This document shows positions 6,954 to 12,525 of a DNA stretch of 12,711 nt, piece by piece; the first letter of the stretch is position 1; each line of letters begins with the position of its first letter. Made by a program: the position numbers and the translations under genes. Origin of the DNA: an uncultured Actinomycetes bacterium (GTDB taxonomy: Bacteria > Actinomycetota > Aquicultoria > CAJVYJ01); assembly GCA_913009475.1 (NCBI GenBank), contig CAJVYJ010000034.1, positions 1-12,711 of the forward strand, read 5' to 3'. Below the pieces are notes generated by a model. It ran no database searches and was not told the origin of the DNA. It saw only the letters and a list, made by a program, of their open reading frames with translations.

Positions 6954-7998
6954 AGATGCCTCCTTTGCGTCTTCTAAGCAGAAATAAAAAGAAGGGCGCG
7001 CCGAATAAAGCGGTCGTAATGCCGACCGGGATTTCCGAGGGTGCGATGACTATACGGGAAATTGCATCGGCCAAGACCAGAAATAAAGCTCCCGACAGCG
7101 CTGAGCCTAAGATTAAAAAACGATGCTCGGCTCCGATGATCAATCTCATTAAGTGAGGGACTATCAGACCGACAAAACCTATAAGGCCGCTGACCGAGAC
7201 GGCGGCGGCGGTCATTAAAGAAGCTGCGATTATCAGGATTCTTTTGGATACTTCGACATTGACGCCTAATTGGCCGGCGCGTTCGTCGCCGAGGACCAAT
7301 AAATTCAGGTCTCGGGCGAAGATGAGTGCTATGAACAGGCCAAACAACAGAAAAGGGAAGGCAACTGATAAGTGTAGCCAACTACGGCCGGAAAACCCGC
7401 CCATCAGCCAGAATATCGCTCCCTGCAACTCACGGCTACTGGTGACCATGATCAGTGAAGTCATAGCGGAAAAGAAGATGCCTACGGCTACTCCGGAGAG
7501 TAGTAGGCTGGATACGGAGATCTCTCCCCGGACTTTCGCGATGTTATAGACGAGCAAAACTGTTAAAATGGCGCCGATAAAAGCCAGCGCCGGTACGGCT
7601 AAAAAACCAAAGAAAGTTGTGCCGACTCCCAGCATTAAAGCTAAAGTAGCACCTAGCGCGGCGCCGGAAGAGATGCCGATAATATAAGGGTCGGCCAGAG
7701 AGTTGGCAAATATTCCCTGGAAAATAACGCCGGCTACCGCCAGAGAAGCGCCGACTACCAGTCCTAATAAAACCCGCGGCAGTCTGATTTGAAATATAAT
7801 CACCTTGGCGGCGCTGTCTATATCGCTTAGATTAATAAAATGGTCCAGTCCCGGCGTATGGCCGGCAATTATTTTGGCTACTTGAAAAAAGGGAACCGCT
7901 ACCGCCCCTATGGCGGTAGCGGCTACCGTTGTCAGCAAAAGCGCCAGCGCTAAAATTAATAGAACCGCTACTTTCTTTCGCGAACTGGTTATAACCAT
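6949..7998 (-). CDS. btuC: Cobalamin ABC transporter permease (FecCD/BtuC family)
   Basis: This 349-residue, very hydrophobic protein has about ten predicted membrane segments, as in BtuC/FecCD permeases that form the homodimeric channel for vitamin B12, heme or ferric siderophores. Family motifs include QIRLPRVLLGLVVGASLAVAG (residues about 70-90), the stretch ANSLADPYIIGISSGAALGA (about 100-120) and GLIGFVGLIVPHLMRL, the loop that contacts the ATPase. The ATG at 7998 follows AGGAGA by 8 bases and lies 4 bases after the btuF stop. Its own stop overlaps the proposed btuD start by one base, so the three genes form one transcript under the upstream B12 riboswitch. Confidence 0.94.
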   Translation of the reverse strand: MVITSSRKKVAVLLILALALLLTTVAATAIGAVAVPFFQVAKIIAGHTPGLDHFINLSDIDSAAKVIIFQIRLPRVLLGLVVGASLAVAGVIFQGIFANSLADPYIIGISSGAALGATLALMLGVGTTFFGFLAVPALAFIGAILTVLLVYNIAKVRGEISVSSLLLSGVAVGIFFSAMTSLIMVTSSRELQGAIFWLMGGFSGRSWLHLSVAFPFLLFGLFIALIFARDLNLLVLGDERAGQLGVNVEVSKRILIIAASLMTAAAVSVSGLIGFVGLIVPHLMRLIIGAEHRFLILGSALSGALFLVLADAISRIVIAPSEIPVGITTALFGAPFFLFLLRRRKGGIY

Positions 7999-8002
7999 CT
8001 TC

Positions 8003-8944
8003 TTATTCTCCTGCTGCCTTGAATTTATCAGGATAAAGCTTGGCGGCCATCAGCTCTAAGCCATCGACTAAACGAGGACCCGGACGTAGGAACAAGTTTT
8101 CGTCTACGACATAAACTTTACCGTTCTTCACTACCGCCAAGTCGCTGTAGCCGGGACGCTTATTGATATCCGTTGGATTAGCCATGCTGCCGCTGGCGGC
8201 AAAGTAAACATCAGGGTTATCTTTGACCAGTTGTTCCAAACTATACTGCGGATACTGTTGTTTTTGAGTAGCGGCTACATTAATACCACCGGCTTTAGCG
8301 ATTAAGTCATTAACAAAAGTGCCGGCGCCCGCGGTCGACAGCGGCTGGCCGTAGATTTCAAAGAAGACCTTTTTCTTGGCTGAGCCGGATACTTTTGACT
8401 CGACTTTTTTAATCCGCGCTTTTAGTTTACCCACTAATTTATCAGCCTGATTCCGGTGGCCGGTCAGTTTCCCTAATTTGGTAATGTCGTCTAAAACCTC
8501 ATTTAAGTTCTTAGCGTCGGAAGTATAAATAGTTATTCCGGCTTTCTTCAATCGTTGGCTAATGGGCGCTTGAATACCGCCTGTCGCTACAACCAGATTA
8601 GGTTTCAGCGAGATGATTTTTTCCACATTGGGGGTAGAAAATCCGCCGATTTTGGTTTTAGTTTTGGCTTTGGCCGGATAGTCATCGAACTTGGTAACAC
8701 CGACTATCTCCTTATCAAGTCCTAAGGCAAACAATATTTCGGTATTGCCCGGCGACAGGGAGACGATTTTAGTTGGTTTCTTATCCAACTTTACAGTTTT
8801 ACCGGCATCGTCAATAACCTTAAATGACGGTTGACTTTTGGAAGTGGATATTTTCTTAACGCTCTGACCGGAACAAGCCGCCAGCAGCGAGATAAGCGTT
8901 AGCCCCACTAAGAATAAGATTAAAACCCTATATTTCTTAAGCAT
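8003..8944 (-). CDS. btuF: Cobalamin-binding lipoprotein of ABC transporter (BtuF-like)
   Basis: This 313-residue protein is a class III substrate-binding protein (PF01497, TroA/BtuF fold) that would capture cobalamin outside the membrane and hand it to BtuCD. The N-terminus is a lipoprotein signal: KKYR, a hydrophobic stretch, then the lipobox LAAC with Cys24 as the lipid anchor. The region KIVSLSPGNTEILFALGL is the classic first strand and loop of the family, followed by VVGVTKFDDYP and VEKIISLKPNLVVATGG. I chose the ATG at 8944, 6 bases after AAGGAG (8956-8951), rather than the TTG at 8950 that abuts that site. First gene of the operon, downstream of a B12 riboswitch and terminator hairpin. 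Confidence 0.93.
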   Translation of the reverse strand: MLKKYRVLILFLVGLTLISLLAACSGQSVKKISTSKSQPSFKVIDDAGKTVKLDKKPTKIVSLSPGNTEILFALGLDKEIVGVTKFDDYPAKAKTKTKIGGFSTPNVEKIISLKPNLVVATGGIQAPISQRLKKAGITIYTSDAKNLNEVLDDITKLGKLTGHRNQADKLVGKLKARIKKVESKVSGSAKKKVFFEIYGQPLSTAGAGTFVNDLIAKAGGINVAATQKQQYPQYSLEQLVKDNPDVYFAASGSMANPTDINKRPGYSDLAVVKNGKVYVVDENLFLRPGPRLVDGLELMAAKLYPDKFKAAGE

Positions 8945-8977
8945 ATACAACTCCTTATTTTAATTGGAAATATTTGA

Positions 8978-9011
8978 CAATAAACAAAATAAACCTCTCA
9001 AAAAAGAGAGG
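8978..9011 (-). terminator. Riboswitch-controlled terminator hairpin before btuF
   Basis: On the minus strand CCTCTC, six T and GAGAGG form a hairpin (9011-8994), followed by TTTATTTTG. It lies between the B12 aptamer and the btuF ribosome site, where a transcription-terminating expression platform is expected. The T tract is interrupted, so strength is uncertain. Confidence 0.6.
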
Positions 9012-9060
9012 CTTATCAGTAATCATTAAATTTCATAATTATCACCTCACTCCACGAAGG

Positions 9061-9245
9061 TGTTTTTAGGCGGGTGCCTAAAAACATCATCATCTGGGTC
9101 GGTCTCCTGGCTTCCGGATCATTGCCGGCCCCAGCCTTCCCTGGTTAAAGGTGGCGTTTTGAGGTGGCTCCCCGGTTACAGTGGCGGGTCCGCGCTGGAT
9201 TTGCACCAGCTTCCCCGATGCCAAAACTTACTTGGCATCACCCAA
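9061..9245 (-). promoter_or_regulatory. Cobalamin (B12) riboswitch
   Basis: Read on the minus strand, the RNA has P1 pairing of TTGGGT (9245-9240) with ACCCAG (9099-9094), a P2 hairpin GATGCCAAG...TTTTGGCATC, the conserved GGTGCAAATCC (9207-9197), the CCACTGTAACCGGGGAGCC core, and the B12 box AGCCAGGAGACC (9112-9101). Directly after P1 an 11-bp stem (9086-9061) with loop ACCC fits P13, whose loop makes the kissing pseudoknot with L5. When adenosylcobalamin or a related corrinoid binds, the btuFCD transcript should be shut off. This is strong evidence that the transporter imports corrinoids. Confidence 0.93.
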
Positions 9246-9266
9246 ACACTTAACTTATTAACCTAA

Positions 9267-9294
9267 ATTATAATCAAAAATATTTTATAAGCAA
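9267..9294 (-). promoter_or_regulatory. Sigma-70 promoter of the btu operon
   Basis: On the minus strand TTGCTT (9294-9289), a 16-base gap and a perfect TATAAT (9272-9267) lie just upstream of the riboswitch. Transcription would start near 9260, placing the whole aptamer in the leader. Confidence 0.6.
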
Positions 9295-9362
9295 TCACTT
9301 ATTACGGAATACCTTTAACTAATTTAACTTACGCTACTTAATTATAAAAATTTGCTGTAATT

Positions 9363-9412
9363 ACCAACCAAGCATAGAACAATTCTTAAGAATTGTTCTA
9401 TGCTTGGTTGGT
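9363..9412. repeat. 50-bp perfect palindrome with no spacer
   Basis: The left arm starts ACCAACCAAGCATAGAACAA at 9363 and the right arm ends at 9412. All 25 base pairs match and the centre is TTAA. It lies in the divergent region between the btu promoter and a truncated ABC gene. The rest of 9295-9477 shows no gene. It could extrude as a cruciform, act as a hairpin, or be a repeat-element remnant. Confidence 0.85.
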
Positions 9413-9477
9413 CGTAAAGAGTTTTTTCAATAGCGGGTTTATTGGGGCGAAAAGCTTGATTTTTATATTGACTGATT

Positions 9478-9510
9478 GATATGGCAGGCCATATTATAAT
9501 AGTAATGGAA
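9478..9510 (+). promoter_or_regulatory. Promoter with an embedded operator-like inverted repeat
   Basis: TTGACT (9478-9483) and TATTAT (9502-9507) are 18 bases apart. ATATGGC-AG-GCCATAT (9489-9504) is an inverted repeat filling the spacer, where a dimeric repressor would block polymerase. It drives the truncated ABC ATPase gene that starts at 9538. Confidence 0.4.
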
Positions 9511-9537
9511 AATAACAGCCTCAAAATCAGTGATTAA

Positions 9538-9756
9538 ATGGTTGTAATAAACGTAAATCATTTAAGCAAAAACTACGGTGATGTTAAAGCGGTTGACGAT
9601 ATCTCGTTTGCTGTTGACAAGGGCGAGATATTTGGTGTGATCGGTCCTAACGGTGCCGGAAAAACCGGCGAGCTACTGCACACCTTCTCTCAACCATCTA
9701 CGCTTGCATTGTCCTTGTCACTGCCGACCACGGTCGGGAATCCAGTCTTCTACTAA
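9538..9756 (+). pseudogene. Truncated ABC transporter ATPase (5' fragment)
   Basis: The first 45 codons are a normal ABC exporter-type ATPase start: INVNHLSKNYGDVKAVDDIS, then GEIFGVIGPNGAGKT, a complete Walker A. The next residue should begin TTTI..., but the reading turns into GELLHTFSQPSTLAL, unrelated sequence, and stops after 72 codons. The break is near 9670, and the foreign part coincides with the start of a palindrome-rich repeat block. No signature motif or Walker B follows in any frame that I can see, so the protein cannot hydrolyse ATP. The intact promoter suggests recent loss by insertion or deletion; an assembly join at 9670 is also possible in this chimeric contig. Confidence 0.75.
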
Positions 9757-9966
9757 AGTTCTCTGTAGTCGCAAAGCTTGCTTTGCTTATTAATTATCAG
9801 AGCGAGCTCTGATGCTACTCGCTCCCCTTAACCCTCAATCTTTCTATATTACCGGCTCCCCAGTCGAGCCGGTAATGACAAACATGAATGATTATTAATC
9901 AGTCCCGAATTGACAATAAAGGAGACCCGTTGTGCAACAAGATTGTTGTATAACAATCTTGTTGCA
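9670..9966. repeat. Cluster of palindromic repeat units
   Basis: This gene-free stretch contains successive inverted repeats: CCGACC-AC-GGTCGG (9724-9737), GCAAAGC-TT-GCTTTGC (9771-9786), TCAGAG-CGAG-CTCTGA (9797-9812), an 11-bp stem with arm ATTACCGGCTC (9848-9876) and a 15-bp stem with arm TGCAACAAGATTGTT (9933-9966, loop GTAT). On the minus strand the text around 9720-9755 (ACTGGATTCCCGACC...GTGACA) resembles the intergenic repeat family with a CTGGATTCCCG...GGAATGACA frame common in environmental bacteria. Probably several REP/MITE-like elements piled together. Confidence 0.65.
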
Positions 9967-10022
9967 AATAAATATAGCAATCGGAACTTCTTTTCGGGTT
10001 CTGCGTAGCAAGTTATATCTAT

Positions 10023-10097
10023 TTAATAATTAAGCCGCTCCGGTACGCTGTTTTTAGCCAGATATTCTTTGACTTGTTTGATGGAAAGCTCGCCGAA
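10023..10097 (-). pseudogene. 3' remnant of a second hisF copy
   Basis: On the minus strand the last 24 codons and TAA of a hisF are readable: FGELSIKQVKEYLAKN then SVPERLNY. The intact gene at 11687 has FGELSIKQVKEYLSKN then NVPVRLNY, so 21 of 24 residues agree. At DNA level 67 of 76 bases match (10023-10098 against 11687-11762). Upstream of FGE the homology ends abruptly (GEC instead of LFH). It is a degenerate direct repeat of the hisF 3' end, about 1.66 kb away and in the same orientation, and it brackets the cassette region. See the findings for its possible origin. Confidence 0.85.
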
Positions 10098-10315
10098 GCA
10101 CTCCCCCCTGGTTCGTGCCTCCAAGATTGACCGTTGGCTGCTAGTATCATTTTCTTTTTTAATATCATTAGTCTTCCAACGCTTTTTCTGTAAGATAGCC
10201 CTTAAAAGCCGCTAACATAATTTTTCTCAATAATTAAATTACTTACATATAATTGACTGCTAGCTGTATTATTTAATAAAATGCTTGTAATAATAGAAGA
10301 AGGTTAAAAAGAGTT
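10098..10315. other. Gene-free AT-rich stretch before the first cassette
   Basis: No recognisable gene. The right half carries a plausible plus-strand promoter (10253-10282). A 16-codon minus-strand frame starting MLAAFKGYLTEKALED is too short to support. I looked here for an attI site or integrase remnant and found none that I could defend. Confidence 0.4.
10253..10282 (+). promoter_or_regulatory. Candidate promoter upstream of the isochorismatase cassette
   Basis: TTGACT (10253-10258), an 18-base gap and TAAAAT (10277-10282), each 5 of 6 to consensus. It lies outside the first cassette boundary (10316), the position a cassette promoter takes. Confidence 0.45.
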
Positions 10316-10339
10316 GTTATGCGAATAAGGAGAATGCAA

Positions 10340-10921
10340 ATGGCAGATAATTCAACAACAGCGATACTTGTTATCGAGTTTCAAAAGACCTGGACGGAAA
10401 GAAGTTTTTTTCATGGGCTAATAAAGAAAGAATATGAATTAAAAAATGTATACCAAAATACAAAACAATTATTGAAAGTTGCTAGAAAAAATGGTCTTAA
10501 GACAATACAGTCGCCTTTCATACTGGATAAAAATGACAAAGAAAGATATAAAAAAATCCCCTTTCTTCCAAAACTATTTGGTCAATTTACTGCAAATACA
10601 TGGAGGGCAGAATATACAGAAGGTATATTTGATAAATCTGATATCGAAGTAAAAGGAAGGACGGGATTTGATAATACTAAAGGTAGCAACCTCCAAAACA
10701 TACTCAAAGAAAATAAAATTGAGAAAATATATTTTATAGGTTTCACGACCGACCACTGTGTGGCTGAAACTATGGATACACTTTTGTCTAATGGGTATGA
10801 ATGCATATTAGTATCTGACTGTACGGCTACAAGAAATAGTAAATTACAGCAGAAATTTGAAAACAAGTACTTGTCTATTGAGAGTAAACAAATTATAGAA
10901 AAAATTGCAAATTTGGTATAA
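10340..10921 (+). CDS. Isochorismatase-family cysteine hydrolase
   Basis: This 193-residue protein is a cysteine hydrolase of the isochorismatase/nicotinamidase superfamily; the substrate is not known. Core motifs are the first strand TTAILVIEFQ (6-15), the Lys105 region VKGRTGFD, and the nucleophile loop GFTTDHCVAET with Cys140. The usual catalytic Asp of the DxQ motif is Glu13 here, a rare exchange. I place the start at the ATG at 10340 because AGGAGA (10328-10333) is 6 bases before it; the ATG at 10319 lies inside the cassette edge repeat and upstream of that ribosome site. The stop codon is within the first box of the attC-like site. AT-rich codon use differs from the btu and gua genes, which supports transfer. 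N-carbamoylsarcosine amidase-like or related amidase activity is possible but unproven. Confidence 0.85.
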   Translation: MADNSTTAILVIEFQKTWTERSFFHGLIKKEYELKNVYQNTKQLLKVARKNGLKTIQSPFILDKNDKERYKKIPFLPKLFGQFTANTWRAEYTEGIFDKSDIEVKGRTGFDNTKGSNLQNILKENKIEKIYFIGFTTDHCVAETMDTLLSNGYECILVSDCTATRNSKLQQKFENKYLSIESKQIIEKIANLV

Positions 10922-10961
10922 CAAGGCGCTTCATAGCGGCAGGTGAGCTTAGTCGTTATGC
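10916..10961 (+). other. attC-like recombination site 1 (after the isochorismatase gene)
   Basis: Outer boxes GTATAAC (10916-10922) and GTTATGC (10955-10961) pair over 7 positions with one G-T. Inner boxes GCTTCA (10928-10933) and TGAGC (10944-10948) pair with one extra T bulged out, as attC extrahelical bases do. Between them is a 10-base loop. The 46-base length is shorter than most known attC sites. Confidence 0.55.
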
Positions 10962-11015
10962 GAATAAATTAATTTGTGGTATGATATATAGTAATACCAG
11001 AGGAGGTGCCTCGGT

Positions 11016-11258
11016 GTGGGTAAAGCAAAAATCGCAATCACTTTAGATAAAGAATATGTTGAACAGATTGATAGAATGGTCGACGAACGTATCTTCCAAA
11101 ATCGTAGCCAAGCGGTTCAAGAAGCCGTATCGGATAAATTGCGGAAAGTGAAGCAAGGCCGACTGGCAACAGAATGCGCAAAACTTGATCCGAATTTCGA
11201 AAAAGCTCTGGCCGATGAAGGACTAAGTAAGGACCTCGCCACATGGCCGGAATACTAA
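11016..11258 (+). CDS. Ribbon-helix-helix antitoxin (MazE-like)
   Basis: This 80-residue protein begins KAKIAITLDKEYVEQIDRMV, a ribbon-helix-helix DNA-binding fold (strand 4-10, then helices with FQNRSQAVQEAV at about 28-39), with a charged, probably flexible C-terminal tail that would wrap and block the toxin. The GTG start at 11016 follows AGGAGGTG (11001-11008) at proper spacing. It overlaps the toxin gene by 16 bases, so the two are translationally coupled. As an RHH protein it likely binds its own promoter (TATGAT at 10979) together with the toxin. It is the first gene of the second cassette. Confidence 0.85.
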   Translation: MGKAKIAITLDKEYVEQIDRMVDERIFQNRSQAVQEAVSDKLRKVKQGRLATECAKLDPNFEKALADEGLSKDLATWPEY

Positions 11259-11575
11259 AGGGCGAAATCAGGTGGGCGGACCTTAATCCTGTTCGAGGCC
11301 GCGAACAGGCGGGACTGCGGCCGGTGCTGATTCTAAGCCACGACGTGTTTAACGAGCGTTCAGGAACAGTTATAGCTGTCGCGATCACGAGTCAACCTCA
11401 ACGTGCCGGTTTTCCATTAACTCTTGAATCACGCGCTGATTTGCCGAAGAAATCTTGGATAAAGATCAGTCAAATTCGAACGCTTTCTGTAGAACGAATC
11501 GGCAAACTAATCAGTAAGGCTTCGCATAAAGAGCTCGCTCAAGTTATCGAAGGGTTAAATGAAATCATCGCATAA
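11243..11575 (+). CDS. mazF: MazF/PemK family endoribonuclease toxin
   Basis: This 110-residue toxin cuts mRNA at short sequences. Family marks are the N-terminal GEIRWADLNPVRGREQAGLRP (7-27) with the conserved RP turn, a VLILSHDVFN strand, and WIKISQIRTLSVERIGK (71-87), where the conserved catalytic Thr region lies. The ATG at 11243 is inside the antitoxin gene. Its stop TAA lies within the first box of the attC-like site that follows, as is common for cassette genes. In cassette clusters such pairs are thought to stabilise the array against loss. Confidence 0.92.
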   Translation: MAGILKGEIRWADLNPVRGREQAGLRPVLILSHDVFNERSGTVIAVAITSQPQRAGFPLTLESRADLPKKSWIKISQIRTLSVERIGKLISKASHKELAQVIEGLNEIIA

Positions 11576-11645
11576 CGATTCGTTCCAGTGTTTGCTGCCG
11601 CTGCTATTGTTCGGCAATAGCGCCCGCTGAATTTTAGCGTTATAT
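11570..11645 (+). other. attC-like recombination site 2 (after mazF)
   Basis: Outer boxes GCATAAC (11570-11576) and GTTATAT (11639-11645) pair at 5 of 7 positions. Inner boxes TTCCAG (11583-11588) and CTGAA (11627-11631) pair with one base extra on the left side, the bulge that gives attC its polarity. A further hairpin GCTATTG-TTCGG-CAATAGC (11603-11621) fills the variable part. The 76-base length is typical of attC sites. Confidence 0.68.
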
Positions 11646-11686
11646 TCAGAAACAAACCAGTAACATATGTAACCTAAGCGGGTACA

Positions 11687-12460
11687 TTAATAATTTAGTC
11701 GGACCGGTACGTTGTTTTTGGACAGATATTCTTTGACTTGTTTGATGGAGAGCTCTCCGAAGTGGAAGAGGGAAGCGGCCAGGACGGCGTCGGCGTCAGC
11801 CTCGACAATGACTTCCAAAAAATGTTCCAGCTTGCCGGCGCCGCCGGAAGCGATGACGGGAATATTGACCGCCTTGGTGACAGCCCTGGTTAACGGCACA
11901 TCGTAACCGGCTTTAGTGCCGTCACAATCCATACTGGTCAGCAGGATCTCACCGGCACCCAGGCGCTCGACTTCCTCGGCCCAGGCGACGGCGTCCAAGC
12001 CGGTCGGCTTGCGGCCGCCGTTTATATAGACTTCCCATTTATCACCCACTTGGTCGGTTTGGCGCCGGGCGTCGATAGCGACAACAGTGCATTGGCTGCC
12101 GTACCGCCGGGCCGACTGGGAAATTATTTTCGGGTCATGGATAGCGGCGGAGTTGATGGAGATTTTATCGGCTCCGGCCGAGAGTAAGCGCCGGATGTCT
12201 TCATTGGTACGGATGCCGCCCCCGACGGTGTACGGGATAAATACCTGTTCCGCCGTACCTTTAGCGATGTCGATAATGGTGTCGCGTTGCTCGTGCGAGG
12301 CGGTAATATCGAGAAAGACCAATTCATCGGCGTTCTCTTTATCATAGACGGCGGCCAGCGCCACCGGGTCCCCGGCGTCGATTAAATTGACAAAATTTAT
12401 TCCCTTAACTACCCGACCGGCTTTAACATCGAGGCAGGGAATTATTCTCTTGGTTAACAT
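11687..12460 (-). CDS. hisF: Imidazole glycerol phosphate synthase cyclase subunit
   Basis: HisF takes ammonia from HisH and converts PRFAR into imidazole glycerol phosphate and AICAR in histidine synthesis. The 257-residue half-barrel repeat protein has both catalytic aspartates, Asp11 in CLDVKAGRVVKG and Asp130 in VVAIDARR, and phosphate-binding loops VGGGIRT (79-85) and ASGGAGK. Length is standard. The start ATG at 12460 lies 9 bases after the hisA stop, the usual hisA-hisF order, with only a weak ribosome site between. Its 3' end is repeated in decayed form at 10023-10097. AICAR returns to purine synthesis, a metabolic tie to guaA, but no operon link is implied. Confidence 0.97.
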   Translation of the reverse strand: MLTKRIIPCLDVKAGRVVKGINFVNLIDAGDPVALAAVYDKENADELVFLDITASHEQRDTIIDIAKGTAEQVFIPYTVGGGIRTNEDIRRLLSAGADKISINSAAIHDPKIISQSARRYGSQCTVVAIDARRQTDQVGDKWEVYINGGRKPTGLDAVAWAEEVERLGAGEILLTSMDCDGTKAGYDVPLTRAVTKAVNIPVIASGGAGKLEHFLEVIVEADADAVLAASLFHFGELSIKQVKEYLSKNNVPVRLNY

Positions 12461-12469
12461 CTTAAATCG

Positions 12470-12525
12470 CTAGCCTTTCGCCGCTTCGAGAGCTTGCGGC
12501 AGTGTGAATGATTTTTCATATAAAG
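12470..12525 (-). CDS. hisA: 3' end of hisA (partial, cut by adapter)
   Basis: Eighteen codons and a TAG stop can be read on the minus strand, ending LYEKSFTLPQALEAAKG. This matches the usual C-terminus of phosphoribosylformimino-AICAR-phosphate isomerase (ALYEGxFTLxEAL...). Position just upstream of hisF fits the conserved his operon order. The upstream part is lost at the adapter junction (12526), so the call rests on a short match plus context. Confidence 0.7.

Larger units (their letters stand above)
10316..11645 (+). mobile_element. Candidate two-cassette integron-type cluster without integrase (CALIN-like)
   Basis: Two compact plus-strand units, each promoter or ribosome site plus gene(s) plus attC-like site, lie head to tail. 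AGTTGTTATGCGAATAA (10312-10328) and AGTCGTTATGCGAATAA (10951-10967) mark the left edges of the two units and include the 7-base box GTTATGC, where integrases cut after the first G. Both units end with a stop codon inside the first attC box. Cargo is typical of sedentary integrons: a lone enzyme and a toxin-antitoxin pair. AT content of the first unit is clearly above that of the neighbouring chromosomal genes. No integrase or attI is visible. Confidence 0.55.

Noticed and set aside
9060..9266. 68-codon plus-strand frame opposite the riboswitch
   Set aside because: It only reads the antisense of the B12 aptamer.
9932..10033. Small frame starting GTG after AAAGGAG, about 33 codons
   Set aside because: The start of the frame is the 15-bp palindrome and the peptide resembles nothing; chance is more likely.
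10319..10339. Upstream ATG start for the isochorismatase gene
   Set aside because: AGGAGA lies downstream of this ATG and positions the ATG at 10340; the extra seven residues are encoded by the cassette edge repeat.
10574..10866. Antisense frames within the isochorismatase gene
   Set aside because: They are shadows of the real gene, with no ribosome site and no family match. The same holds for antisense frames in btuC, guaB3, mazF and hisF.
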